This document shows, piece by piece, positions 31,901 through 43,129 of a stretch of 64,000 bases of DNA. The notes beneath the pieces were generated by a model. It saw nothing but the letters and a program-made list of their open reading frames with translations, made no database searches and had not been told where the DNA came from. Source of the stretch: Litoditis marina (lineage: Eukaryota > Nematoda > Chromadorea > Rhabditida > Rhabditidae); the NCBI GenBank assembly GCA_964036275.1, contig OZ038440.1, forward strand, positions 4,997,690-5,061,689. Reading direction: 5' to 3'. Position 1 is the stretch's first letter. Every line of letters starts with the position of its first letter. Position numbers and translations under genes: made by a program.

Positions 31901-34056
31901 AGTTCGTTCCACCCATTTATAACCTTCTACAGTAATCTGCTCAAACTTCCAGGTCAAAGTTGGGTATATTGGCGTTTTTGTATTTTCTTCAACTTTTTTT
32001 AGTGTCTCCTGCACGTTCAATTCTACAAACTCTGAAAGCTTAAACCAAAATAATGAATGATTCATTAAAAAAAGCCTACAGAATATTCGATCGATTATTG
32101 TAGAAGGACATGGATTGGTGAAACAGAGTATAGATTCACTTCACGATCTCGACATGTGATACTGTGAATGAATGCTTCTTTTGTTCATACACATATACTC
32201 AGACGCCCTTCAAAAACAACTGCAGTAAGAAAAAAAACCGTCTTTTTTTTTATTTCTAGTTCCATCCAACTTAAATACCTGTAGTCAATATTGAGTCCTG
32301 CATAATAGTCGGGACCATTGGGAGAGTTTCGTATTTGTCCCTTCTGTGGATTACTGAAACCAACATTTTAGTACTGTCACCTCAATCCTCAATGACGTGC
32401 AAAATAGTATGAGTCGAAATAAGACCATTACGAAACTTCTTCATGTTGCTCTTTCAGAAAGGCGAAACCATGCCGTATACTAAAAGTCAAGTGAATAGTC
32501 ACGTGAAGTGCACATTCTAATGAGGCACCTTGCACTCTGTCGTTGCACGTTTCTGATGTCTGCTGTGTTTATCATGTTCCACGTGACTGTCCAATATACT
32601 AACAGTATAGATTCAATCTCTGTTCTAAGAGTATTTGCGTGAATGTTCGAATGCATTGGACGAAACTGTATGTGCTAGTTTATTGCTGAAGTTTATAGCT
32701 ATCTTTCCTCCGAATGTGTTTGGCTGTGATTTCAAACCAACCTGGGGTTGTTGGCTATGTCATCATACATCATGACAACCACATTCTCTCTCGGCACTCC
32801 TTTATCTATCAGAAGATGGTAGGCATGCGCGATATCGGCCTGGAGAAAAGAAAAACGTTTCGGAGAACCAATGCATTTATTACGTTTCCCTAGCTTTATC
32901 GTGCTACAATAGCTACAAAATGGAGAGAGCGTTGAGGTCAAGGAGAATGAGACCGCCTGCGTCTCTCTGACCTGCACACTTTCTCGTTGAGACCACCAAA
33001 GTGTCTTCCCAACCGGCAAGGAATTGACCGAGACGAGAACTGTACCTGATGTCTGTAGTTGATCCATCCCTTCGAACCAGCGATCAGCAACGCGTACGTA
33101 TTGTTGGAGAACGCACTGGAATCGTCAGACGTTTTTCTTTCGAAAACATCCCTACACGGTGTATGTTACACCCCCTTATATCGCTGTATTTGTAGTTTGA
33201 TCCCATTAGTTTTTGTTGGTGTTCACGAATCACGACGAACTAAAACCAAAAGTAGTATTCTTTCAGAAAGCTGGCGTATCCAATTTTCAACCAAACGCTT
33301 TCGATGATTCGCGACGTCGACATATACACACTTCGAATCATTTGTCTGATTTTGAAATAGTTTGAGGAGCGCGAATCGAATTTTCTGCTCAAATTGGTCC
33401 TCTATCTCCTTTCTACGCACAGTTGTCAACTTTTCTCTTCTCGTAACTTCGTATATTGAATCAGGTGAAAAAGGAGTTGCGGAATAACCTGTTAGGTTCA
33501 ATTACCACGTAAACCCTGAACCTATAAACCGATCATATATAACTTTTTTCCTAGCCATTTTAAAGGTGTTGGAGTTACCTATTACGTTTACACTGAACCT
33601 GTTACCTAGCCATTCCAATAAAATATGAAAGTGCTCAAAAAACTTTTCTAATACTCGAAGAAGTAGTTCTTCCAACATTATGTTCTTGGCATCTTCCTAA
33701 TATTGGTGGTACTAGGCCACCAATTCAGTGAATCGATACTAGTAATCACTTTTCAGTCAGTTTTAAAACCAATTTTTTAATGCTACTGACTTTTTCTCAA
33801 ACGGTGAACAAATGTAGTAGACTATGTGAGCAAAGAGACAGAGAGAAAGAGAGAGATGAGGACATAAATACACAGTGAGAGAGAGAGAGATATATAGAGA
33901 GAGAGAGAAAGAAGAGAGAGAGAGAAACGTCAAGCTGTGCCTGTTTTCTCACCGTTCATTTCCATCATTGGACGTGATTACAACTGGGACAATAATACAA
34001 GTGGCGAGAAGGAGTGCGACTCCCAGCGAACAGGCCAACATCAACACCGTTTTCAT
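25915..34056 (-). CDS. legumain-like cysteine protease (asparaginyl endopeptidase), paralog 2, intact
   Basis: Thirteen exons join in phase to 440 residues: 34056-33953, 33115-33046, 32839-32742, 32353-32279, 31884-31792, 31070-30992, 30514-30397, 29234-29122, 28793-28735, 28418-28310, 27237-27112, 26635-26495 and 26052-25915. Intron positions and phases match paralog 1 throughout. Residues 4-27 are hydrophobic (a long signal peptide or signal anchor). Then come [24 protein letters not shown], catalytic His160 in YYADHGG and Cys198 in [16 protein letters not shown], and a prodomain ending [20 protein letters not shown]. The role should be Asn-specific proteolysis in lysosome or gut, as for family C13. 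It lies 1.4 kb upstream of paralog 1 on the same strand. Exon 11 uses an unusual acceptor TTTTTCAAG; the homologous exon of paralog 1 starts at the same residue, which supports the call. Confidence 0.95.
26303..26426. mobile_element. MITE with TTAA ends, family 2
   Basis: TTAAAGAAGGACGATTATG and CATAATCGTCTTTCTTTAA ends; in legumain paralog 2 intron 12. Confidence 0.88.
27272..27403 (-). mobile_element. 134-bp TA-flanked MITE, copy 2
   Basis: Begins ACTGTTAGTCACTCGCACAG and ends CAATTGACTTCGAGTATA. It starts 35 bp from exon 11 of legumain paralog 2. Confidence 0.85.
27561..27990 (+). repeat. tRNA-derived short repeat, copy 4, split by a MITE
   Basis: Head TATAGTCGTCGCCAATGG and A box lie before 27690; B box (GGTTCTATTCC) and tail GGCACCCACTATA lie after 27926. 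The TATAGTC-tipped MITE at 27691-27926 separates A and B boxes, so this copy cannot be transcribed as a tRNA-like unit. Intron 10 of legumain paralog 2. Confidence 0.85.
27691..27926. mobile_element. TATAGTC-tipped MITE, copy 3, nested in the tRNA-derived repeat
   Basis: Tips CATTTCCGTTGAGACTCC and GAGTCTCAGTAGGAATG are inverted. Flanking sequence is continuous with the tRNA-derived consensus. Confidence 0.8.
28433..28570 (-). mobile_element. 134-bp TA-flanked MITE, copy 3
   Basis: TATACTGTTAGTCC...GACTTCTAGTATA. The tip lies 15 bp from the first base of exon 10 of legumain paralog 2, so the 3' splice region abuts the element. Confidence 0.85.
28951..29083 (+). mobile_element. 134-bp TA-flanked MITE, copy 4
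   Basis: TACACTAGAAGTAGATTGG...TGACTAACAGTATA, in legumain paralog 2 intron 8. Confidence 0.85.
29437..29482 (-). pseudogene. vestigial duplicate of legumain exon 8
   Basis: The minus strand reads CAG then [13 protein letters not shown], nearly identical to the first 13 codons of exon 8 (29234-29122) and keeping its 3' splice site and phase. Similarity then stops. It lies 200 bp upstream of the real exon 8 in intron 7. Confidence 0.75.
29741..30215. mobile_element. 475-bp MITE with TTAA ends, family 3, copy 1
   Basis: TTAAAGGGACCGTTCCTCTT at the left and GAGGTACGGTCCCTTTAA at the right. It contains the GC block GGCGCGACCACGCGCACGTA. ORFs in it are short. In legumain paralog 2 intron 7. Confidence 0.88.
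31265..31738. mobile_element. 474-bp MITE with TTAA ends, family 3, copy 2
   Basis: Same orientation and almost the same length as the copy at 29741; legumain paralog 2 intron 5. Confidence 0.88.
31898..32132. mobile_element. TATAGTT-tipped TIR element
   Basis: Left tip TATAGTTCGTTCCACCCA and right tip GGTGAAACAGAGTATA are related to the element in exon 3 of paralog 1. It starts 14 bp from exon 5 of paralog 2. Confidence 0.7.
32476..32608 (+). mobile_element. 134-bp TA-flanked MITE, copy 5
   Basis: TATACTAAAAGTCAAGTGAA...ATATACTAACAGTATA; legumain paralog 2 intron 3. Confidence 0.85.
33834..33924. repeat. (GA)n microsatellite, imperfect
   Basis: GA dinucleotide runs with interruptions, next to the exon 1 splice donor of legumain paralog 2. 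Confidence 0.85.
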
Positions 34057-35074
34057 GCAAACGAGCGAGAACTCTGGAAATAAGGAGAGGAAAGGCTAAT
34101 TTCTCCCAATTACATGTAAAGCTCTTCTCAGGAATATCGTTAAACTACGGAAAAATATTCAAGAAAGAAAGGAAATGAAAGTGGTACGTTTCGCCTCTAC
34201 CCCAACCAGGTGGTTCGGTAATCGGTACGTAACAAAGTACAAGAACTAGTGCTTCGAAAAATCAATGTTCTTAAAATATTCCAAAGTACAAAATAAATAA
34301 GTTGAAAGTGAATCAAATTGTCGGGGAGGAATATCAGAGTTTGGTAACAAGTGATAGGTGATGATTTTCCGAACTTATAAGCGATTTCAAATACAGGACA
34401 ACAACTCGTTGTTCTTCATTATCATTTGACCTCTAATTGTTTGTTTGTTTTCCCTCAACTTCCTTATTTTGACTTGTTTTTGTTTTTGAAGCTGGAAATT
34501 CTGTTGATAACGGTACCAGGAATTAGTCATTCACAAAGTCATTGAAGTGAAAGCCATTTAAAGTAAAAGTCATTGATTCACTTTTAGTCAGGATTTAAAT
34601 TTTCGAAAATTTTATTTCCGATTCTCAACTTTTTCTGTTTTAATGACTTTCACTTCTAAGTCATTAAATACAGAAACAGTTGAGAATCAAAAATTCCAAA
34701 AAAAAGTTTTGTATTTACCTTATAATTTTCTGTTTATGTATTTAATGACTTTTACTTCCAAATGACTTTTACATTGATGACATTTCATTTTGAATGACTT
34801 ATTTTGGTGGCCTTGATAAACAGGAAGTTGACCCAAAACTCGATAAGGAATACATTCGTTTGTTGTCTTATTGAATCACTTTGTTTACTCATCAGTTTAT
34901 TCAAATCATTTTCTCAATAAAAAATGCGTCAAAATTTTTTTCTTTTCTAAACGAGCAGGTGAAACAATGAATGGTAGATAAAATACATATACTGAGTTTG
35001 TTTGACATAAACAAAATTATGACAAACGTAATTCTGAACAAAATTTATCCATGTGGAAAAGCTTATATAAATAC

Positions 35075-35309
35075 TATAGTCATCTTCATTCCCTTGGACA
35101 CTCCTATAGTTCACATTAAAAAGTATAATCACTGCTTTCTATATAAAGTAAACTTCAATTTTGTCGGAAATATTTGAGAACACTCGTTGCGATACAAAAT
35201 CGGTATCGAATACGAAATTGATTAACCTTTTCGTTAACAATCGTTTTAAACGTACTGTAAGTTTTCTACTCTTACTGTAGACGTCTCCGTAGCAATGAAC
35301 ACAACTATA
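35075..35309. mobile_element. TATAGTC-tipped MITE, copy 4
   Basis: Left TATAGTCATCTTCATTCC, right GTAGCAATGAACACAACTATA; about 90 bp beyond the stop of the ground-like gene. Confidence 0.75.
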
Positions 35310-35399
35310 CGAGGCCGTGTTGGCTGACCCGACTCTCCTAGGAAAGAACATACATGTTATAATTCATAATATAGACATTCTTCTAAATATTTCATAAAT

Positions 35400-37382
35400 T
35401 CAGTTCCGGTTAACGAAAACTTTCTTTTTCGTTTTCGATAGTCTTCTTTTTGCGAATATCATGGAGTCGCCGGAGCAGACCGGCGAGAATACATAACAAT
35501 TGACGCCCATTGACGAGGCAAGACAGAACTCGTCCGTATGTGCTGGAAGATACGTGGTATGAGAGAAGAATTGGGAAAATATAATAATGAGAAAAGATAG
35601 ATGGTCGCTTGATTAATTATCAGGTGATCTGGTGGTCTATCTTCAGTCAATTTTCTATCGCGCATTGTGTACTGGGACATGACTTAGAAATTTAGTCCAA
35701 TCACCAATGATTAAATGATGTTGAAGTCTTATTCTGATTTTCGCAGACTGGTATGAATTCGAAACTCACGTGACTCACGTACCTATATAGGAGAAGAAGC
35801 CGGTGCCACACACGGCGTCGAAGTAGGTGCCAATCTCTGCTTCCGCCGCCAGCTGAACCGCCCTTTTTGACGATTCAGCGTCGTTCGACACAATGTTCTA
35901 GAATGAAAAATCACGTGAACTACACCATTTTTCTCAGAATCACACCAATCACCCAATTAGAGTGCCACATTTAACCTTCGATGTGAAAAGTTACGTGTTC
36001 GATTGCGAATGAAATCATACTTCATTCAATTTGAACCAACTAGTTTCAGGGAAGAAACGGAGAGATTGATAGTGCCCTTCAACTCCTAATATGTTTTTTG
36101 CAATATATAGAATGAAGTTCTGTAGTTCATTTCCAGCACATGTTCTTCGTTTTCTTACCAATGGTTTGTTACTTATAACTGATACAGTGAAAAACGTTCC
36201 AATAGTGTCACAATATTAACTATATAAATTGGAGGAGAGTTACAATATAAATTTGAGATTTTTTCTAACGTTCTGTATAATGTTTTGCAGTCGCATGCTG
36301 TTGCACTTTTCCTCTGATATGATTTGGCCGTCGTCAGTCATGGGACAGCCACCAGCACACTGAAAATGAATTTATTTCGAATGAAACTAAATATCTATTC
36401 ACAAAACATAGTTTAAATGAACTACAAGAATATTTTCCTGAACTCCTTCTGATAGAAATATAAAGATAAGTTTGTTTTTATTTTCTTCTCTTCACAAACA
36501 AACCAATAACTTACCATTAATGTTATATTCTACGGCCAAACTTTCTCAAAACGAAGGTCTATGTTCAAGATTTTCTTCGTTTTTTTTCTCCAAAACCCAC
36601 ATCATTATTCTCCTCGAAAGTCTGGCCGAACATTTCGTCCAAACTGTCGTCCTCATTTCTCAAATCTTGGTCCTCCACAAAATTCTGTTGATTGTTAGTG
36701 AAGGAGGGTTGGTTGTAGTTTGGCGGCGGCTGCGTATTGTAGTTTGGCGGTTGTTCATTGTAGTTCGGTTCCGTTTGTCCGTTGTAGTTTGGTTGTTGTC
36801 CGAACTGTGGCTGTTGTGCTGGTTGGGGGTAGTTGCGGAACTGTGGTGGAGGAGTTGGGTACTGGGGGGTGGGCGAGGGAAACTGGGGTACATTGGGAGG
36901 GGTCCACATGGGCGGTAGGGTGAGAAAGGGGGGCGCCGTTGCCTGAAACATTTGAGCGATACAAAACAGTTATTGAAAGTCGAGCTTTCTCCGAAACAGA
37001 ATTACAAGTTTTCCTACAAGTGCATACACTACTGGGTTCTGGTAAAAATGCGAGTTAGAAGCGCTGGTATAGTTCGATCGTTTTCTACTTTTTACAAATT
37101 TACATGAAATCGTATTCAAATTAATCTCAACATTTTCTTCTAGCGATCGTATCTGTCATCTCAAAAATTACCGTAACCAGATGTACCGTGGCGGGTGCCG
37201 GATGATATACTGGTTGGGCGGGAGGGGCGGGTAGATAAACAACCGGCTGGTTATCCAGGGTACGGTAGGATTGGCGCACGTCTCCCATTCGATGCAGCGA
37301 GGAGAGCGGCAGGTACGAACTGCAACATGTACATTGTTCTCGGTTCACGGAATGGCAACTGAATTGCCAGTCTGCGTCACTC

Positions 37383-37437
<55 letters not shown>

Positions 37438-40284
37438 GTCTCTCTCTCTCTGTGTCTCTCTCTGTCTCTTTCATTCTTGTCTTTCTCTCCCTTCCCGACG
37501 CACTCCCGAACACCTACAGCTGGTATTTTGGTGGAAAGTAAGAGTAAGAAAACTGTGATTTTTCGAGGATCGTGAACGCGCTAGTAAAGCGTTTTCTTTT
37601 AATTCTTGTAGTTTAGGAGCATTGGCTTTTTCACGTTTTCGTGTGACAGAATGATGTAAGTTCTGAACAACACTCACTTAGGTACTTGTGATGGGGCTCC
37701 ACTTTCGATTTTATTGTACTTGTATCCACTCCTCTGCGTTCCGAACAAACGAACTATCTGCAAAGTGAATGAACATATAACGTCATACCGGCAAAATTAC
37801 TAGATGAAAACCTGGTTAGTGTAGAGTACAAACTCTATAGTTTTCTTCATTCAATGACTCCTGAAGCAATGTTCTCATAGCAGAAAACCTGGTTGGCAGA
37901 TAAATTTTCATTATCAAATTTGTACTTTAGAGTAGCAAGTTTTACGAAGTGTCCCCACGTTCCACGTGCACTTCACGTGTAGTATCGGTGTGTTCTTCTA
38001 AATATGTCGTCCAACCTTGCCCTGCGGATCTTTGCCGAATGTTTGCACGGGTTTGGCGGCCATTTGGTTCCAATTCGGCTCGGTTCGACTGAGAATAACC
38101 TGTCTGTTCTTGTCGACCACCAACGGCATCTCGTCGTTGAACTCCAGAATCTCACTAGCTGTAAACAGCTTCTTTCATTATTACGTGGAATTCGGACTTG
38201 TACTTCCTTCTTACGATAATGTGTAATCCAGTTTTTGAGAAACTGGATTACACATTTTGTTATTTCTAAGCAATGAGTCAAAGGTTTTACTGAAGAGTCT
38301 GAATGTCAACATTTGAAAACAGGCTACCACCGTCATTTTTAGCTGTGTTTGTAGTTTTAACTTCATGAGTTTTGCTAATTTTTGATTCAGCTCAACTGTA
38401 GATTAGACTGGAGCTTGAATTTGGTATACCATCTACAGCCTACTATGAGTAAAACGTGAGACGGCCGCGACAATGTCGTTGCCGTCTCAGTTTTAACTGT
38501 TGTTTATCAGCCTGCGTCTCCTCAAAACATATGCTATTTTCATCAGTAAAATTTGTCACGGCAGCGACATTGTCGTTGCCGTCTCAATTTCGACTCAGCC
38601 GGCGGGGGCCGAGACAGTGATTTCTCAGAGTAGCTATCAATCGATAGCGTTTCTGTATTTGTTTGTGCATAATAATTCGATAGGAATGTGATAACAAAGT
38701 GTCGAAAACATGAAATCTTGGAATAAGTATTTTAAATATTCTAAAACCACTAACATGGTATTTTGTTGGGTTTGTTGGTGTGATCGGTGACTCGAACCAC
38801 GCTGGTTGGTTTCATCTTCCTTCCTTTGAACGCCTTGTACAGCCGTTTCCGCCAGTCCCGAATACTATCCAGGGTCTTCTCCGAGGTTATCGGTCCCTCT
38901 GACCTGAATATAATGAGTGCCAAATTTATAAATTTGTATGTCTTTCTGGAATCGAACCTGCGAGCAAAAGTTTCGAAGCAGGGCGCTAACCACTGCGCTA
39001 TTAGTGCACATAACCGGCAAGCGTACACATCGGAAAGTGAGATAGTACCTTTCCGCCTTTCCGTTGGTGACGACAACTGAGTAGACACGAGAACGCTAGG
39101 AATTTCGATGATTTTGAAAAGTGAATGATCACAAATCGATGAGAACTTTGGTATAATGTTAGGCAATTGTCACGTGAAACATGTGAAACACACCAGAACT
39201 CGGAAAAGTGCAATAACAAAGTGCACGGTGCCTCAAAAGAATATCAACTCTACGTCTCTACGTGACTAGACTATTCAATTGACTTCTAGTATAAAGTTCT
39301 TAAGTGAATCGAGATGGTCTTTTCGTTAAAACCTAATGAGCTACTCACGATCAATCAGAAGAAAAAACAGAATAGAACAGAACAATTACGCACGAAATGC
39401 TCTTATGAGTTTTTTCCATGAATTTCTAGCCCTTAATGTGCTGACTGACCTTGTCTTTTCTATGGTCACTGCGTTCCGTTTTTCCGGGACCATCGGAGTA
39501 GTTGCCTCAGTTGCGATCAGAGTTGGAAACGTATTGATAGAGTTTTCCGACGGCTGTATGGCTTTCTCGAAAACTTCGTCGACAGTTATGTCGTTATTGG
39601 AAAAATCTGGGAAACACCATATGGAATACCATTGTACTAAAACTTTCATTTCATACTAAAACGATTGGTCTGCTCATAAGAAGTGAGCCAATCTTTGATG
39701 TACTTCGGTCTCGATACACTCAATTATTCACGATTGTCGACCCAAAATGGCGAAATTAAACTTCAAACACAATACATAGCAATACACACAGTATCGACTT
39801 TCTCTGGTAATTTAGAACCCTACAGATTTCACGTTTCTCAGGTGGACTTTGGTAGTGGGTGAATTTATGGCTACATTGCGTGACTGCCATTCGTTTGTCC
39901 ACGACCATAACATTGAATTTGGGTGAAAACTGAAAAATTGAAATTATTTTACAAACAACCGATATTTGTATACCCAAGCTAAACCTATAAAAAACCGATA
40001 TTGAATACCCAAGCTAAACCTATTGATGATACGGGGCTACTTCTACACCTGACAAAAAGGAAAATCAGAAAAGAGAGGGGTGAAGAGAGGGAAAAGAGTT
40101 AGAGAGAAACATCTCTACGGCAACTAAAACTTTGCTGAACACCCTGACCTGAAGATAGTGAGTTCCCGGTTTCTTGATCAACACTGTTCTCCACCTCAGG
40201 ACTGCCGTCTAGTATTTCGAGGGACTCTCCCGGTGATCCGAAAAAAGAGTTCAAACTCTCTAACAGATGATTCTTCAACAGCAC
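35400..40284 (-). CDS. ground-like domain protein with long Pro-rich region (5' exon missing)
   Basis: Ten exons join in phase: 40284-40149, 39606-39390, 38903-38755, 38158-38016, 37757-37678, 37319-37172, 36942-36601, 36359-36270, 35897-35783 and 35542-35400, 520 residues to the stop. The last three exons form a ground-like domain: CAGGCPMTDDG, EEKCNSMRLQNIIQ, SSKRAVQLAAEAEIG, FDAVCGTGFFSYI and FCLASSMGVNCYVFSPVC. This Cys-spaced fold is nematode-specific and is linked to hedgehog-related secreted cuticle proteins. Exon 36942-36601 is a Pro/Gln/Asn-rich stretch (PPQFRNYPQPAQQPQFG, repeated PNYN). The first exons are charged and contain two related basic segments (SWKKLIRAFR, DWRKRLYKAFKG). 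A start codon and signal peptide are not found; the missing exon must end in phase 0. The upstream exons could belong to another gene, but the unbroken phase argues for one. Confidence 0.88.
37379..37472. repeat. (CT)n microsatellite in an intron
   Basis: CT runs in the intron before exon 37319-37172 of the ground-like gene. Confidence 0.92.
38456..38620. repeat. pair of GC hairpins
   Basis: GAGACGGCCGCGACAATGTC then GTTGCCGTCTC, and CACGGCAGCGACATTGTC then GTTGCCGTCTC, are two strong short hairpins about 75 bp apart, sharing their right half. In an intron of the ground-like gene; perhaps the remains of a foldback element. Confidence 0.6.
38909..39077 (-). repeat. tRNA-derived short repeat, copy 5
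   Basis: A box AGCGCAGTGGTTAGCGCCC and B box GGTTCGATTCCAG on the minus strand. The tip lies 6 bp from exon 38903-38755 of the ground-like gene. Confidence 0.82.
39152..39293 (-). mobile_element. 134-bp TA-flanked MITE, copy 6
   Basis: TATAATGTTAGGCAATTG...GACTTCTAGTATA, with a small internal duplication (CTCTACGT). In an intron of the ground-like gene. Confidence 0.82.
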
Positions 40285-42659
40285 CTGCTCAAATAATGAC
40301 AGTTACAATATTTGATTGTTGTTTGATCGAACCTCTGAGCGTTATTTTGGAATAACGAATAGGGAATAGATCAAATCTACAAACGTACAAACGCAGCGAA
40401 GGCGTCTACGTACCGCTTTAGCCGCCCTCCCTGAGCAGGAGCACCACAAAGAGGCGGTTCTATTTGTAAGAGGTGAGTATGATTGGGATTTAGCCTGCAG
40501 AAACGTTACAACCAAGTGCCGGAGGGGTAAAACTACGAATACATAAAAATCAGGCGACCTGGTTTGGAAATAATTGAATCGATTCCGGTTTGGAAAAAGT
40601 TTATTTCTGACATTGTGATATAGCCTATGAGAAATACTATTATTACTATTATTATTATTATTATTATTACATTATTATTACTCTCAATCTATACGAGTTG
40701 AGTCTAGATTCTCATCTGTCCCATTTGTACATCGAAAAGGTGATCTTTAGCCCTCATTTCGTACTTAGGAAATTCCATTTTTCTCACCTCATCTCCGAGT
40801 GAAATAGGAAAAAATATCGAAAGAACCGAATATAAAAATACTAGTTTTGTATTCATAACAATACAATATGTCCTAGACGATTACGGTAGTTTTGCTGGTC
40901 ATGGATGGTGGTTCCCAGGGAGCGTGAGAATGGGGCGTGGCTTATTCGGAACGGGCGGTTCAAAAGTAGATCAAGTGGACAACAAGCTACAGAACAGGAA
41001 CACGAACACAAAAACTAAAACAGTGGTTATAGGGTCTGTCGGATCAGGTGAACTAACGATAAAAACCATAATTGCGAAATTGGAACAATCAAGACATTTT
41101 CACAATTCAGAGTAAAGGGACAAGTTGAGCAAATGCACTCGCAATAATACACAAAAACAAGGTGAAAACGCATTTGGAAAATTTTCGTTATGTGGCTTCT
41201 AGTTTATTAAACGTTTATCAGCTAGTGTGATTCAGTTATTTAGCGTATTCCCATAGTTGGAAATGCTCTAAACTAGTTTCTTGTTTATCACCGTAGCAAG
41301 GTCAGGTCATAATGTGAATATGAGCTCAACTCGATCATAGAGCCTCACCACTTTCAGATCAAAAATTTGCCAACTATCTATGCCCAAGCACAGTATGGGT
41401 GCCCTGAACCTGGATAGCGAAGTGACATGTTTATGACACTTTCTCACGGTGCGCGTGGGATCATAACTGTGGCTGGAGTTTATTGGAGTAACAGCACCAA
41501 ACTACAAATTCAAATTAAACACAGCAGTGTCACTACAAATAAATAGTTTGTGTCAGTCTTACCCTAAGAAATGCCCTAAATAGGAAATGACGCTATCTGG
41601 ATTGTAGTCTGATCTGCATTTACAGCCCAGTTTATAGTTCGCACATTTCCTAACTGGACTTGGGTTTCATGGCATTTTTTGAACATGTTGAAATACTTCA
41701 AAACAATAGAAATTAAGGTGAAGGGTTCTTCCCCTTAGCTACAATTCGTATTCAACGAAACTTTCTGTAAAATATATGTCTTCTCTAAATAACAGTCTTC
41801 CAAAGTTTTTGGCGCGCTGCCAACGAGTCCAGTTGGGAAATGTGAGCACTATACGAATGTCGACGGAAATATGACGAGATAAAACTCCAAACACTGCGGT
41901 TCAGACCGATATAAACGGTGTCGACCTTCTCTTCCCAGAACAGACGCTGTATAGGTTCTGGCGGCTAGCAAACCATCCAACCTCACGAGAAACGTATATG
42001 AGTTTCTCATGAGAATCTCATGATCACCTCATGAGCTGCTCGTGAACTTCCAATGACTGAGAACCAAAGTTATTCCACGAACCAACTACTAAAACCGAGT
42101 ATATTGCATGAAGTATTGATTTCAGCAGCACGGTGTGTTTGTCTATCTCAATTTTACAGTAGAAAACATATTATGCGAATATAGTTTTTTTCTCGTTTTG
42201 CTGAGCCATCTACAGTGTGATTGACAAATTTTGAGCCCGTTTGAGCCCGCATTCAATTCTAAGTCCATAGTACAAAGAGTGTTGGAAAGTATTTCATACC
42301 AAATCGAAAAGTTAGAGGACATTTATTTCAATGTTCGTATGCGTACTGTAGGAGTCTAAGTAAGAATGATGTCGACTATATCCCCTGGCTCCCATAAATC
42401 ATTCATAATAATTGAAAACTGTCCCATTTCCGTCTATAATAACCCATCACAATCCGGTTTCGAAGCTAAGAATGGCGGGCTAATCTCATTCTCAGAAAAA
42501 CAATCACGAAAAAACATAGTTCTCATCCTTCCTAGATGAACAGTTGTTGTGTTGACATATAATTTAATACTAACTGAAAGAGTAGAGATTTGTTGGCAGT
42601 TTTTGGATTTCCTGTTTTCATTCTTTGTGCCACCTTTCCCTACTATCTTTCTTCTGATC
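40285..42659. other. no confident gene; upstream of the ground-like gene
   Basis: Holds a (TTA)n microsatellite at 40636-40680. A minus-strand ATG at 40902 opens six codons before a possible donor in phase 0 (ACC|GTAATC) and could be the missing first exon of the ground-like gene, but it gives no signal peptide. A solo tip of the TATAGTC-tipped MITE lies at about 42341-42378. Confidence 0.4.
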
Positions 42660-42809
42660 TCCCTCAGATCTCCTTCTCTTTCTCTTGCTCTCTCTCTCCC
42701 TCACTCCCTCTTTCTCTTCCCTCTCCCTCCCTCCCTGCCTTCTCTCTTCTCTGTTTACCCTTCTTCCCCTCTCCCTCTCTCTCTCCCCTCCTCTGCTTTT
42801 TCTCTCTCA

Positions 42810-42845
<36 letters not shown>

Positions 42846-42998
42846 ATCTCTGCTCCCTGACTCTCTCCGCTCTCCCTCTCTCGCTCCCCTCTCCATCTCT
42901 AACCTTCTCCCCTCTCCCTCTCTCTGCCCTCTCTCGATCTCACTCCCTCCCTTCCCTCTCCCTCTCTCTGCCCTCTCTCCCTCCCCCTCTCTCTCAAT
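42660..42998. repeat. long (CT)n/(CCCT)n low-complexity tract
   Basis: About 340 bp of CT, CCCTCT and TCCCTC words. The ORFs over it are artefacts. Confidence 0.95.
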
Positions 42999-43129
42999 TA
43001 GATTCCAAGGGGGGATTTCGCCCTCCCTCCTTTGATGCATTGAGCCCCCCTTACTATGCATGCACCGATCAATTGTACTACGAAACAGCTGGCCTAGCCC
43101 CTGCAACCCGCCACTTATATCTCTTATCT

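Noticed and set aside
36472..36923. Plus-strand ORFs of 148 and 67 codons
   Set aside because: Antisense shadows of the Pro-rich exon of the ground-like gene.
39756..39977. Possible exon (KFNVMVVDKRMAVTQC) between ground-like exons
   Set aside because: Exons 40149 and 39606 join perfectly in phase without it, and it has no good donor.
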